Source: a virus
Direction: 5' to 3' (one strand)
DNA: 32,715 nucleotides
IMG/VR virus record: IMGVR_UViG_3300005910_000019
Span: 1-32,715 of that record
The position numbers and the translations under genes are program-made. Below, piece by piece: positions 1 to 8,641 of the stretch (position 1 is the stretch's first letter; each line of letters opens with the position of its first letter). The notes under the pieces were generated by a model. The model saw nothing but the letters and a program-made list of their open reading frames with translations, did no database searches and was not told the origin of the DNA.

Positions 1-195
1 CGTTCTTTGTCCTGCTGTTACTCCAACTGTTGTAGCACCTTGTTGAAACGGATACATCACACTTGCTAAAGTAGAAGTAAACCCTCGACTAAAACCACTA
101 TAATCTGATATCGCAACCTCACCGTCTGCTGTTAACTCACTAGATTTAAGAGTTAAAGTGTCGCTCAGTGCGTTTGTAAAAGTTAATTCTATCAT
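1..195 (-). CDS. Partial tail protein, possibly distal tail (Dit) N-terminus
   Basis: The reading frame starts at an ATG one base beyond the tape measure stop and runs off the window edge, so only the first 65 codons are visible (MIELTFTNALSDTLTLKSSE and onward). A short protein start of the form 'I-x-L-T-F-T-N' directly downstream of a tape measure gene is what distal tail proteins (Dit, siphovirus family 1) look like, and the gene order TMP-Dit is standard in Firmicute siphophages. Dit forms the hub between tail tube and baseplate. The function is inferred mainly from position; the catalogue of motifs visible in 65 residues is too small for certainty. Confidence 0.6.
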   Translation of the reverse strand, partial: MIELTFTNALSDTLTLKSSELTADGEVAISDYSGFSRGFTSTLASVMYPFQQGATTVGVTAGQRT

Positions 196-196
196 A

Positions 197-2776
197 TTAA
201 GCCAACTCCCATGCTATTATATCATCCTGAGTTTGAGATTCTAACATTCCTTGAATATCTGCTAAAGTCGCACCTGTTTGATATGTATTATTGTTGTTTA
301 TTGTGACACCGTCTCCTGGCATTAATCCGCTTTTTCCAGATACTCCGCCAATGAAGTCGCTTATTCCTTTTGCGCTAAGTGGAACAACAGCCTCTGGGTA
401 TGCTCCTTCTCCTATTAATGCAATGGTAGCTTTATCTACGATACCACCTTTGGCTAGGCCGCCTCCGCCGCCTCCGCCTCCTGCCCCAGAAGGGTCTACT
501 ACTGTGTCTTTTTTACCTGTTCCCCAGAAGTGTTGCCATTTTTTCTTAATGATGGCTGCCCCTGATTTCCAATTGGACACACCTGCGTCTATATTACTTT
601 TGAATCTATCCCATCTGGTTAACATTTTTCCAGTTTCATAATCTAGGGTGTTGCTTGCTTCCCCAAGGTTTTGTTTAACTGCTGTAACGATTCCTTCGTA
701 AGCCTCGGTTGCAGCATTTTGTTGAGCATTATACGCTGTCTCAGCATCTGATAACATTAGTTTATATTCTTCATCAGTTAGCCCATTGATAGCCTTATGA
801 GAATCCTCTATAGCGTTTAATTGCGCAGCATAATCATCGTCTGATGCTTGCATTGCCTTATCTCTCGCTGCGATTTGTTCTACCAATAAGTCACTTGCAG
901 CTTGTTGCGTTATCTCTTTTTTAGTATAATTCCAATGATCAAGTAATAGTTGCTTATCTTCAACATTAGTTGTTAAAGACTGAACCGCCATATCTTGCGT
1001 CATGTCTGTAATTCGTTGTATTTCTAATTGTTCCTCTAGAGTTGCCTTTCTGTTTTCTTCATATATCTTTGTTTGTATAGCCTGTATAGAGGCTTCATTT
1101 TCTTCTATCTTTGTAATCTTTTCATCGTAACTTGATTGCAACGCATTTAATACTTCTTGTCGTCTCTCATCACTCATATTAGGATTTAAGTCCATACTTA
1201 GTATCATTGTTTGTGCTGCTTTTAATCTATTCATATAATTAGTTTCTATATATGTAGTAACATCTTCAAACGTTCTTTTCATTTCTGCAAGGTCTTCTTC
1301 ACTAATAAGCCCTGTTATTGTAAACTCTGCCATAGATTCATCTAGCGCTTTCATCTTCTTAATGAAAGGAGCTATTTCTTCTTCTGATAACGAACTTAGT
1401 CCGTTTAAATCTGGTCTAGGCCCTAATAACTCTTCCAGTAATCCTGTCTTCATAAAACCGACTAAGAATGTTCCGAGGGCTGTAAGAGCTATAACTATTC
1501 CAGCCACTATTAATGCCGGCCCGCTTAACATAGATAAAACTGCTACTAATCCTAGAACTACTCCAACAACTGCTGTGATAGCTACAAACATAGCCCCAAA
1601 CGTTGTTATAAATTCTAATGTTTCATCATCTAACTCTGCTACCCATACTAAAATACGAGTAAAGAATTCCTTCATCGGATCTAAAATCTCATTAACTTTT
1701 TCCCCGAATATATTTTTTACAGCATCTTGTACAGCATGTAATCTTTCGGTTGTTCCAACAGAACCCTCTTGAATTGTGTCGTACATCCTTTGCGCTGCTC
1801 CGCCAGCATCCTCAAGTTTTGCTCCCATTTCTGCATAAGTAATTCCTAAGTTTGCGGCCTCTTCATCTGTGTCTGTCATTAAAGCAAGCATAGATGATAG
1901 TGCTCTTGTTTGAAATATTGTTTTCATTGTTGCAAATTTTTGTTCGTCTGTCATATCTTTTGTTTTTTCTGTTAATTCTCCGATAATTTGTTCTAGACCC
2001 TTCATGTTTCCTTGAGAGTCATAAGCAGTGAAGCCTAATTCATCCATCGCTTCTTGTGCTTGATTTGTAGGAGCCGCAAGTTTTAACATCATCTGACGTA
2101 ACTGGGTTCCTGCACGACTTCCTGTAATACCATTTGCTGCCATAACTCCAATGGCTGAGGCTGTCTCATTTAGAGAGAACCCAAACTCATTCGCATTTAT
2201 CGCGGCATATTGCATTGATGTGGCTAAGTCTGTAACTGTTAAAGGCGCGTTGGTTGCTGCAACTGCCATGGCATCCACAACATCTGAAAATTGCTCTGCT
2301 GGTATGTCAAAAGCACGCATTATTTTCGCTGCGCTGTCTGTTACTTCATCTAAATTTGTGTCGGCGATTACTGAAAGTTGAATAGTGGCTGGCATTGCGT
2401 CCATTATTTCTATATAGTTTAGACCTGCCTTACCTGCTATTTCCATTGCCCCTGCGATCTCTGACATTGTTCTCGGAGTACTAATCCCCAATTCAAATAC
2501 TTTATCGTTTAAAGCTTCTATTTCATCACCCTGTAAGTCTAGTCCTGTTACCGCTGCTACGGTGTTCATTGCTTTATCGTAAGCAATGGCTACATTCGAA
2601 GCGTCCAAACCAAACCCCACAAGAGCGGCCGATATTTTTTTCATTGCTGTGAATAATCCACTGAAAGAAGATGTGGCTCCACCAACACTTGACCCTAGCT
2701 CATCTGTCCCTTTAGACACACCTGAGGAATCCATAGAGATTACTAATTTTATTTCTTCTGTGGCTGTTTTTGCCAT
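197..2776 (-). CDS. Tail tape measure protein (TP901 type)
   Basis: A protein of 859 residues that sets tail length and is packed inside the tail tube. The N-terminal 300 residues show the conserved TP901-type tape measure core (for example GISTPRTMSEIAGAMEIAG, and a GITGSRAGTQLRQM segment near residue 215). A strongly hydrophobic stretch lies around residues 390-440 and fits the membrane-active segment of these proteins. Long helical, Gln/Glu-rich stretches follow (about 480-710), then a poly-Gly linker (about 770) and a C-terminal motif GEGAYPEAVVPL that is common at the end of Firmicute tape measures. It lies directly after the gpG/gpGT chaperone genes, as expected. The start has a good ribosome site (AGGAGTG) 6 bases upstream. 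Confidence is high. Confidence 0.95.
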   Translation of the reverse strand: MAKTATEEIKLVISMDSSGVSKGTDELGSSVGGATSSFSGLFTAMKKISAALVGFGLDASNVAIAYDKAMNTVAAVTGLDLQGDEIEALNDKVFELGISTPRTMSEIAGAMEIAGKAGLNYIEIMDAMPATIQLSVIADTNLDEVTDSAAKIMRAFDIPAEQFSDVVDAMAVAATNAPLTVTDLATSMQYAAINANEFGFSLNETASAIGVMAANGITGSRAGTQLRQMMLKLAAPTNQAQEAMDELGFTAYDSQGNMKGLEQIIGELTEKTKDMTDEQKFATMKTIFQTRALSSMLALMTDTDEEAANLGITYAEMGAKLEDAGGAAQRMYDTIQEGSVGTTERLHAVQDAVKNIFGEKVNEILDPMKEFFTRILVWVAELDDETLEFITTFGAMFVAITAVVGVVLGLVAVLSMLSGPALIVAGIVIALTALGTFLVGFMKTGLLEELLGPRPDLNGLSSLSEEEIAPFIKKMKALDESMAEFTITGLISEEDLAEMKRTFEDVTTYIETNYMNRLKAAQTMILSMDLNPNMSDERRQEVLNALQSSYDEKITKIEENEASIQAIQTKIYEENRKATLEEQLEIQRITDMTQDMAVQSLTTNVEDKQLLLDHWNYTKKEITQQAASDLLVEQIAARDKAMQASDDDYAAQLNAIEDSHKAINGLTDEEYKLMLSDAETAYNAQQNAATEAYEGIVTAVKQNLGEASNTLDYETGKMLTRWDRFKSNIDAGVSNWKSGAAIIKKKWQHFWGTGKKDTVVDPSGAGGGGGGGGLAKGGIVDKATIALIGEGAYPEAVVPLSAKGISDFIGGVSGKSGLMPGDGVTINNNNTYQTGATLADIQGMLESQTQDDIIAWELA

Positions 2777-2788
2777 ATTAATCCACTC

Positions 2789-3079
2789 CTATAAATGAGC
2801 TAAGTCCGCCCCTTTTATGTTACTTCTGCCATAATCTTTTTCTGCATTGCTTTGTTTAATTAATGTGTTTTTCCAATCGTTGTATGACAAGTTACTAACC
2901 TTAGTAAGCCAAAACTCATGCAATGTTTCTTCCTCATGTTGTCTTAGCAGTATTGCTGATCTTCGGAAACCAATATCCAAATCCACCTCATAAATATAAG
3001 ACACGTCGGAATATCTAGAGTAAACCGCGTCATTCAGTTTATGAACTGTTATTCCGATCTCTATCTGGATATAGCAGTA
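2789..3079 (-). CDS. gpT-like frameshift extension of the tail assembly chaperone
   Basis: This frame has no good start of its own. It is open from the T-run at 3079-3085 down to its stop and lies in the -1 frame relative to the upstream chaperone gene, so it is best read as the C-terminal part of a gpG-gpT fusion made by -1 ribosomal frameshifting. The extension adds 96 residues (YCYIQIEIGITVHKL and onward, ending GADLAHL), giving a fusion of about 270 residues. In lambda-like and many Firmicute siphophages the gpGT fusion brings tail tube subunits to the tape measure protein. It ends 13 bases before the tape measure start. A GTG at 3002-3004 could in principle start a 71-residue protein, but no clear ribosome site precedes it. 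Confidence 0.85.
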   Translation of the reverse strand, partial: YCYIQIEIGITVHKLNDAVYSRYSDVSYIYEVDLDIGFRRSAILLRQHEEETLHEFWLTKVSNLSYNDWKNTLIKQSNAEKDYGRSNIKGADLAHL

Positions 3080-3600
3080 AAAAAACTTTTTACTTCTCCG
3101 CTTGTTGCTAATCTCTTGATTAATGCCACTGCATCTTCTGCATCCATGTCTTCTAATTCTTCTCTATCTATATTAACTATTAAATGGAGTATTAAGTCTG
3201 CAAAAACATCAAATTTGGTCCCCACTAATTCAATCACTTTGTAAACAAGGACTAAAATAGCTTGCATCCTACCGCTCTCTGCTGATTGTTTTGCAGCTAC
3301 ATATCTTATTAAACTATCTGTCTTACCTGCGTACTCTTCCATTAATTCAGCGAAACGCTCTTCTCCCTCAGTTTCTGAAACATATTTTTCTATGTCTCCC
3401 AAGTTGGTCATCTTTGACCCTGGTTTTGCTGCTACTGATTCATACATCTCTTTTAAATCAGCTGGTGTTAATTCCATTCTTGCTAAAAATTCTGCCATTA
3501 TTTGTATATCTCTGAACTTGAATTTTTTTATTTTATATACTTTTATCTCTTCTTCTGTTTCCTCTACTTCTTCTACTACTTCTTCTTTTATTTCATCCAT
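3061..3600 (-). CDS. Tail assembly chaperone gpG-like
   Basis: A 179-residue acidic, helical protein. The N-terminus is very Glu-rich (residues 1-20), followed by a KFKFRDIQIMAEFLARM segment and a helical core. Size, acidity and position between major tail protein and tape measure match the gpG-type chaperones that hold the tape measure protein before tube assembly. The gene ends ...KSFFTAISR; the codons AGT TTT TTT close to its end form a -1 slippery site, so most ribosomes should make this short form and some the longer gpGT. The start is preceded by AGGAGAA at good spacing. Confidence 0.88.
   Translation of the reverse strand: MDEIKEEVVEEVEETEEEIKVYKIKKFKFRDIQIMAEFLARMELTPADLKEMYESVAAKPGSKMTNLGDIEKYVSETEGEERFAELMEEYAGKTDSLIRYVAAKQSAESGRMQAILVLVYKVIELVGTKFDVFADLILHLIVNIDREELEDMDAEDAVALIKRLATSGEVKSFFTAISR
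3079..3085 (-). promoter_or_regulatory. Slippery site T_TTT_TTT for -1 frameshift
   Basis: Seven T residues on the minus strand are read as (AG)T TTT TTT in the gpG frame, five codons before its stop. This is an ideal X_XXY_YYZ heptamer for -1 slippage. The -1 frame stays open for 97 codons to 2789. Placement near the 3' end of the first chaperone gene is the classical one. Confidence 0.85.
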
Positions 3601-3623
3601 ATTATATTCTCCTTCTCTTTTTT

Positions 3624-3665
3624 TTAATAAAAAATGGGAGGAGGAATTTTAATTACCCCCCTCCC
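3624..3665 (-). terminator. Rho-independent terminator after the major tail protein gene
   Basis: On the minus strand a GGGAGG (3665-3660) pairs with CCTCCC (3641-3636) and is followed by ATTTTTTATT. It sits between the major tail protein stop and the chaperone start. It may be partial, keeping the abundant tail tube mRNA above that of the downstream chaperone and tape measure genes. Confidence 0.65.
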
Positions 3666-3698
3666 TTAATCGTTACAATTAAACTTGTGTGTGTATTA

Positions 3699-4607
3699 CT
3701 ATGCTGCTGTTGTAAAGTTTACAAATATTGTTCCTGTTTCTTGACCATATACGTCTAATGCGTTATATGTAATTGTGTGAACTGTTGCTCCAGCCATTGC
3801 TGATGTTGGTGTAAAGCTTACGCTTAACTCATCAGTTGCTACTGCTAATGCTCCAGCTATAATTGCTGTTCCGCCTGTTGCTACAACGTGGAAGTTATCT
3901 GAATCGATATTCCATGTAGGGTCGAACTTGCTAGTTGATGATATTGTGATAGCTGCTGTTTTAGAAACATCAACGTCTGATTCACTAACATTACAAGTAA
4001 CTACGAATGCTGGTGCTGCTGCGATTACTGCGTCAAACCATGTTGCTCCTTGGTCTGCATATCCATCAGATTCTTCATCAACGCAAGACATAATTAAACT
4101 TCTAGTGTTTGCACCAAATGCTTTCTTATATTGTGTTGATAAGAAGTTCCCAACTATTTCTCCTGTTTGGAAATTAACTGAGTCTCCTTTTGTTTCATTT
4201 GAAGATGATGGTTCTGCAAATTTACCTTTGTATAATTTTACGAAACTTGATGTGTCATTGTCGTAAGTTTGTTCGAACATCATTGCTACATAAGGTGCGC
4301 TATATACGTTAGTAACGTAGTTTACTGCTCCTTCAGTGTCTCTACCTAATATCCAAGATAATAGGTCATCTGGTAAGCTATCTTTTTCAATAGTTACTTC
4401 AACTGATCCTACTGTTGAGTAATAGATTGATGCTTTGTTGTCTGTGTAAAGTGTTGCTGAGTTTACATTTGGATTTACTTCTACTTTAACAAGTCCTGGT
4501 ACAGCTACTGGTGATGCGTATGTGATGCTAGCTATTGTATCAGTTGTTAATTCTGCAAAATATAAATTCTTTAACCCAACTCTTGCTTTTTGTGTTATTA
4601 TTGCCAT
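3699..4607 (-). CDS. Major tail (tube) protein
   Basis: A 302-residue protein starting MAIITQKARVGLKNLYFAEL. The N-terminal two thirds look like the phi13/TP901 type tail tube protein, with many short beta-strand segments, a conserved GLVKVEVNPN and later GDSVNFQTGEIVGNF. The C-terminal ~85 residues (from about 215) are a Thr/Ser/Ala-rich beta domain that resembles an Ig-like (Big2/BACON-like) decoration domain, frequently fused to tail tube proteins. It is preceded by a ribosome site AGGAATG and followed by a terminator hairpin. The fold assignment of the C-terminal domain is inference from composition. Confidence 0.88.
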   Translation of the reverse strand: MAIITQKARVGLKNLYFAELTTDTIASITYASPVAVPGLVKVEVNPNVNSATLYTDNKASIYYSTVGSVEVTIEKDSLPDDLLSWILGRDTEGAVNYVTNVYSAPYVAMMFEQTYDNDTSSFVKLYKGKFAEPSSSNETKGDSVNFQTGEIVGNFLSTQYKKAFGANTRSLIMSCVDEESDGYADQGATWFDAVIAAAPAFVVTCNVSESDVDVSKTAAITISSTSKFDPTWNIDSDNFHVVATGGTAIIAGALAVATDELSVSFTPTSAMAGATVHTITYNALDVYGQETGTIFVNFTTAA

Positions 4608-4624
4608 TTTTTACCATTCCTTTC

Positions 4625-5035
4625 TTATAAATTTGAGTCAACGTTTTTGAAATATGTCAAAGAGGTGTAAAATACCTTTTGATCTACGTTGAATTGCTCA
4701 TCTGAGCCTGTCTTTGTATAATCGATAGTCTTAAGAATTCGTGTTAATTCTGAAGCTACCTGTGCTAATGTAACTGTCATCAAGCTGCTTGGTAATAACC
4801 AAACGCTAAATACCATTATTACTTCATCCTTTTGGGGAGCATTATCTGTGAAAAACACAGGTTTTCTGTCCGCCATGGAGTATGTTAATCTAGGAAAGTT
4901 GTCCGCCGCAGCATCTCCGAAAAGATCTTTTGATGGAAACTCATCAGTTACTTTTGTATTGTCGTCACCGAAGAAGGCCATTAAGACGCTGTCCTCAGTC
5001 AATGCTGTAAATATTTCGCTTTTAATTGAAGGCAT
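4625..5035 (-). CDS. Tail completion / tail terminator protein (gp17-like)
   Basis: A 136-residue protein (MPSIKSEIFTALTEDSVLMA...) located between the gp10-like protein and the major tail protein. That position is occupied in HK97/SPP1-like phages by the tail terminator or tail-to-head joining protein, which caps the tail tube. The N-terminal helix followed by 'FPRLTYSM' and a strand-rich middle part fits the DUF3168/gp17 type of fold. It overlaps the upstream gene by 14 bases. The role is based on order and general appearance rather than on a catalytic motif. Confidence 0.65.
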   Translation of the reverse strand: MPSIKSEIFTALTEDSVLMAFFGDDNTKVTDEFPSKDLFGDAAADNFPRLTYSMADRKPVFFTDNAPQKDEVIMVFSVWLLPSSLMTVTLAQVASELTRILKTIDYTKTGSDEQFNVDQKVFYTSLTYFKNVDSNL

Positions 5036-5474
5036 TATTTAACTCCTTTTCTACCGCTTGTGCGAAGGTACTAAGAGAACCTTTTTCAACTTGTATAACT
5101 GCTTTAGTAAAGTATAATCTTCCTCTTTGCCCGTGAGTTGTAAACCATTCACCACTCTGATTTTGATACGTCCATGGTGATGTGCGGCCTCCGCCTCTTA
5201 GGTTATAAATACCAGTCCCAAACTCTGGGTAAACTGCGTAAGGAACGTCTACAAGAACTGTAAATGATGTACGATTATCAATTATTCTAACATTGTTGTA
5301 CATCTTTCCTGAATCCATAATTCCCATACTTGCGATATTTCCTTTTATTTTTCTTCTTGCATCTTCTGCTATATTGTTAGCTGCCGAATAAAGGGCTCTT
5401 TCTGCTACGCCACCTATTTTTTGTACAAATGATTTTAAATCAGTAGTAAATTGTTTTGAGTTGTCTTCAAACAT
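5022..5474 (-). CDS. HK97 gp10-like head-tail / minor tail protein
   Basis: A 150-residue protein with the hallmark of the HK97 gp10 family: an N-terminal helical part with ARRKIKGNI, followed by YAVYPEFGTG around residues 79-88 and an aromatic, basic C-terminal half. Proteins of this family act in head-tail joining or tail completion. The gene overlaps its neighbours at both ends (a shared base with the gene upstream, 14 bases with the gene downstream), which indicates translational coupling. Confidence 0.85.
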   Translation of the reverse strand: MFEDNSKQFTTDLKSFVQKIGGVAERALYSAANNIAEDARRKIKGNIASMGIMDSGKMYNNVRIIDNRTSFTVLVDVPYAVYPEFGTGIYNLRGGGRTSPWTYQNQSGEWFTTHGQRGRLYFTKAVIQVEKGSLSTFAQAVEKELNNAFN

Positions 5475-5791
5475 TAACGGACAGCCTCAAAGCATAGTAA
5501 TTCTAAGTGGTCTCCGTATGTTATTATATAATCAATATCAGCTACAAGATCTTGTGAGTCTACAGTTATTCTGTTTCCCCTCTTTATATTGTAGTCTGGA
5601 GATACGAACACGATTAACCTTGTTAGGTTTGTGGTTACTCCGCTTGTTTCGTAATCTATAGCTCCATCGTCTGGTTGAACTTGACAAGGAATGTTTAAAT
5701 ATAAATCCGCATACCCGCTAGTTACCAAAGTTCCCTCTGAATTTTGACCAGTTTCTTTTTCGGAAATAACCGCAGTAGTATCGAAGATCAT
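5474..5791 (-). CDS. Head closure / head-tail adaptor protein
   Basis: A 105-residue beta-rich protein (MIFDTTAVISEKETGQN...). The end, with DYNIKRGNRITVDSQD then DIDYIITYGDHLELLCFE, resembles the small barrel proteins of the SPP1 gp16 / head-tail adaptor type: an 'I-K-x-G-D/N-x-I' turn followed by a strand pair. The place between connector and gp10-like genes supports a head closure role. The specific family is an inference. Confidence 0.7.
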   Translation of the reverse strand: MIFDTTAVISEKETGQNSEGTLVTSGYADLYLNIPCQVQPDDGAIDYETSGVTTNLTRLIVFVSPDYNIKRGNRITVDSQDLVADIDYIITYGDHLELLCFEAVR

Positions 5792-5792
5792 G

Positions 5793-5996
5793 TTAATCCT
5801 CTTTGGCTTCTGCTTTTATTTCTTTTTTAGCTTTAGGTTTCGCTTCTGGTTTTTTATATAATTCTACAACTTTTAGTTCTTTTAAATTATCAAGTACGGA
5901 AATTTCATCTGAAACAAATTCTCCCTTTGATCGCTTAACTTTTTCCTGCTCTAAAACTATAATTGTATCTTGTGTATAAATATATTTTTCCTTCAT
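5793..5996 (-). CDS. Small Lys/Glu-rich protein of the head-tail region
   Basis: A 67-residue protein. The start is placed at the ATG at 5996 because AGGAGG lies 7 bases upstream on the minus strand; the longer frame from 6026 has no such site and would overlap the connector gene. The C-terminus is a Lys/Ala/Glu/Pro repeat (KPEAKPKAKKEIKAEAKED), probably a flexible charged tail. Family not recognised; its place in a run of head-tail joining genes suggests a structural or assembly role. Confidence 0.7.
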   Translation of the reverse strand: MKEKYIYTQDTIIVLEQEKVKRSKGEFVSDEISVLDNLKELKVVELYKKPEAKPKAKKEIKAEAKED

Positions 5997-6013
5997 AGTT
6001 AACCTCCTATTTC

Positions 6014-6646
6014 TTATATAGACCATTCTTTGTATCTGGCTATAATTCTTTCATTTTCTCTAGTAACATTACTACTACTAAATGTGTATGATACTCGGCC
6101 TTGTTTTATATTACTTAACCCATAAGCGTTCTTTTGTGCTCTATTGTATCTCGTTTGGAGCATGCTTATTACCACTTCTTCTATATCCCAAGGAAGTGTT
6201 CTTGGTAGTTCGTCTGTTGCGTCATTCGGAAGTACATAGCCATAAGTGTATGTAACATCATATATTCTTTGTCCAATTCCTGGTTCTCCTACTAAGCCTA
6301 CTATAGCTGTAGAGGTTGACCATCCGTAGTTGTTAAAAACATAACCTCTGTTTTTATCTCGTACCTCTAGTTCCCATGAATCAGAATCAACTTCTGAGTC
6401 TTCGTATTCTATGGAATCGACTGAGACAATTGGATAATTATTTAAAATTAAATATTGACTATTTGTTCCTTTTAAATGTTCTGTAATTGTACCATAACCA
6501 AGAGGTCGTCCAATACTACCTTCAATATAATCTGAAGCTGCATTTATCCATCTTGTAAAAAGTTCATCTGAAGAAGAAGTAACTACTCCTAGTTCTCGTT
6601 TAACCGAACTCAATGTTGTTAGGGCATTATCCGCTAATTGTGTCAT
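6014..6646 (-). CDS. Head-tail connector protein (gp6-like)
   Basis: A 210-residue protein starting MTQLADNALTTLSSVKRELG. The opening 'L-S-S-V-K-R-E-L-G ... F-T-R-W-I-N-A-A-S-D-Y-I-E' pattern followed by 'GRPLG' is typical of phage gp6 / DNA-packaging connector proteins, where helices bind the portal. The segment DIEEVVISMLQTRYNRA near residue 155 is also typical of the family. It is the first gene after the head protein block and would form the ring below the portal. Confidence 0.85.
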   Translation of the reverse strand: MTQLADNALTTLSSVKRELGVVTSSSDELFTRWINAASDYIEGSIGRPLGYGTITEHLKGTNSQYLILNNYPIVSVDSIEYEDSEVDSDSWELEVRDKNRGYVFNNYGWSTSTAIVGLVGEPGIGQRIYDVTYTYGYVLPNDATDELPRTLPWDIEEVVISMLQTRYNRAQKNAYGLSNIKQGRVSYTFSSSNVTRENERIIARYKEWSI

Positions 6647-6661
6647 ATTTTCATCCCCTTA

Positions 6662-6700
6662 TAAAAAACCAAGGCAGGTTAGGAAGAACACCCACCTACC
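6662..6700 (-). terminator. Rho-independent terminator
   Basis: On the minus strand GGTAGGT (6700-6694) pairs with ACCTGCC (6679-6673) over 7 base pairs including one G-U, followed by TTGGTTTTTTAT. It starts within the last bases of the small SAP-like gene, so it separates the head gene mRNA from the connector genes. Confidence 0.65.
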
Positions 6701-6884
6701 TATTGATCTTTTTGTTTAGTTCTGCAATTAAAGCATCCTTGTTGTCCGCTGTAATCACTATATTTTTGTCTTTTGCGTAATTTTTTAACTCATCGATACT
6801 CATTGCATCAAAGTTAGGAATCTCTATTGCAACTGCCTTTTTTACAAAGGGCTTATGCGATTCACTTGTCGTATATCTTTTCAT
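6696..6884 (-). CDS. Small protein with HeH/SAP-like motif
   Basis: A 62-residue protein. The ATG at 6884 is chosen because AGGAGG is 8 bases upstream; the GTG three codons earlier overlaps that ribosome site. The C-terminal half (MSIDELKNYAKDKNIVI ... KDALIAELNK) is a helix-extension-helix motif of the HeH/LEM/SAP/Rho-N type, often seen as a tiny protein between capsid and connector genes in Firmicute phages. Such motifs bind nucleic acid in other proteins; here the role is unknown. Confidence 0.78.
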   Translation of the reverse strand: MKRYTTSESHKPFVKKAVAIEIPNFDAMSIDELKNYAKDKNIVITADNKDALIAELNKKINR

Positions 6885-6961
6885 ATAGTGCACCTCCTTA
6901 TTTTGGATATGTGTCCTCTACGAAACTACAACATTAATATCCTATATATTAAATTGTCTAA

Positions 6962-7384
6962 TTAGGCAGTTTGGTTAATTGTTGATGCTGGTGCGTAATC
7001 TCTGTCACCTAGTGTTACTGTTCCATAGATTGTTGATTCTGAGCTTGATCCTGCTGATGTAACTACAACTTTAACAAATCTTTTCATTTGGTGAACTGCT
7101 GCTTCAAGATTTAATACTGTAGTAGTGTCGTCTACTGATGTTGTGTTAGCTGCGAATACTGTTGCTGCTACTGCAGTAAAGTCTCCGTCTGTTGTTGCAC
7201 ATTCAGTCATTGTAACAACGTATGTTCCTGCTGCTGTTTCATTAAGAATGCTTAAAGCGATAATTGCTTGATTGTAGTTAATTGTATCTATTGAAGTACT
7301 TGTTAATGCTGCTGGTACTGCTGCTGCTGCGTAAATACTTGGTGCTACAATAGCAACTCTATCAGTTGATAGTAATTTTTTCAT
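6962..7384 (-). CDS. Putative head decoration or stabilisation protein
   Basis: A 140-residue protein very rich in Ala, Thr, Ser and Val (MKKLLSTDRVAIVAPSIYAA...), lacking Cys apart from one and with strand-forming segments. It directly follows the major capsid gene and has its own strong ribosome site (AAAGGAGG). Composition and location suit a capsid decoration or spike-like protein that coats the head. No family motif was recognised, so this is a positional inference. Confidence 0.7.
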   Translation of the reverse strand: MKKLLSTDRVAIVAPSIYAAAAVPAALTSTSIDTINYNQAIIALSILNETAAGTYVVTMTECATTDGDFTAVAATVFAANTTSVDDTTTVLNLEAAVHQMKRFVKVVVTSAGSSSESTIYGTVTLGDRDYAPASTINQTA

Positions 7385-7465
7385 AAATTTATTTCCTCCT
7401 TTAATTTTTGTGTTTCAACACTGCCAAGGGACTAAAGCCCCTTTTGTGTGTTATTTAATTTGTTA

Positions 7466-8641
7466 TTATACGTTGTAAGTGTATACTACGAACGCTGCTC
7501 CTCTAATAACTTTCATATCGTGTTTAGTGATTCCTCTGAATAGAGTGAAATCTGATGTGAAGGCATTAACTGTGTTACCATCTGTATCTGTGAATGAAGC
7601 TGAACCGTCTAAAGATACATCTATAGAAAATTCTTCCCCAATCCATAATTCGTTCCATTTTCCTAAGAAAAGGTTAGTTGTTGTTGTTGATGGAATTTGG
7701 TTAGAAACGATGAATTTTTTACCTAGTAAAGTTCCTCTGTCCATTTCTGCTTGGTTATAGAAAAGTCCTGATGAAGTTTCTGTGTAAAGGTTATGCCATG
7801 AATTCCAGTCCATTACCCATCCAACTGTAGGTGCGTTAACATTAATGTTAGCTTCCCCTAAGTCTTTAATTTGTGCTGCTAGTTTTACTCTTGTTGGTAC
7901 TGCTGAAACTGTATCTGTTGTAATTCCTGCTGTGTTGAAAACACCTAAAGGTTGATTTTCTCCACCTGTTCCGTAAAGTGCTGCGTAGTCCATTGCAACT
8001 ACCATTGATTCTACTAATGTGTCTCTTAAGATCATGTCTGCTCTGTAAGCATTTGTTCTTAGAAGGTCGTTAGTGATTGCAGATAAACACATAAGTTTTT
8101 TAGAACTTAGTCTTATTCTACCGATTTCTATGTCAGAGAATGCTGCGCTTCCGCCTTCAGCCACGTATTGTGCTGTTAAGTCTCCTAATAGTTTGTTGAT
8201 GTTTAAGTTACCTCTTTCCATTGGTACTAATGTAGCACCCATTGCCATAACAACTGTTTGGTTGTAAAGGTATTCTATGAAGTCTTCTGAATATTCTTCA
8301 GGTATTAAGAATCCACCATCATTGCTTTCTTGTAAAGATTTTGCTACTTGTGCAACGAACGCTTTGTCTGTTGCGTATCCTTCTGTTAATAAGTTAGCTT
8401 GATATTCAATTGGGTTTCCAATTGCTTTTCCTGCTTTAACGTCAAGACCGTGAATTAATTTTGCTTTTGCGAATCTAACAAATCCTAATCCTTTTTCATC
8501 TCTGTCAGCTTGTTTTGCTACTGCTTTTGATTCAAGTAAGAATTTAGAGTATTTGTCGTCTATTTCTTTTGATTTTCCTTCTAGCGCGTCAGCAACAATT
8601 GCTTTCGTTTCGCTGAAGAATTCTTCTTTATTAATTTCCAT
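7466..8641 (-). CDS. Major capsid protein, HK97 fold
   Basis: A 391-residue protein. Residues 1-110 are charged and helical, fitting the delta/scaffolding domain that the prohead protease removes. From about residue 108 the HK97-fold starts with the typical GGFLIPEEYSEDFIEYL. Further family marks are VAEGGSAAFSDIEIGRI, KKLMCLSAITNDLLR and YAALYGTGGENQPLGVFN. It is next to the protease gene (stop and start share one base) and precedes a decoration-like protein. This assignment is firm. Confidence 0.95.
   Translation of the reverse strand: MEINKEEFFSETKAIVADALEGKSKEIDDKYSKFLLESKAVAKQADRDEKGLGFVRFAKAKLIHGLDVKAGKAIGNPIEYQANLLTEGYATDKAFVAQVAKSLQESNDGGFLIPEEYSEDFIEYLYNQTVVMAMGATLVPMERGNLNINKLLGDLTAQYVAEGGSAAFSDIEIGRIRLSSKKLMCLSAITNDLLRTNAYRADMILRDTLVESMVVAMDYAALYGTGGENQPLGVFNTAGITTDTVSAVPTRVKLAAQIKDLGEANINVNAPTVGWVMDWNSWHNLYTETSSGLFYNQAEMDRGTLLGKKFIVSNQIPSTTTTNLFLGKWNELWIGEEFSIDVSLDGSASFTDTDGNTVNAFTSDFTLFRGITKHDMKVIRGAAFVVYTYNV

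Noticed and set aside
7424-7450. Hairpin AAGGG/CCCTT after the capsid gene as a terminator
   Set aside because: On the coding strand no T-run follows; it may be an mRNA-stabilising hairpin but this cannot be supported.
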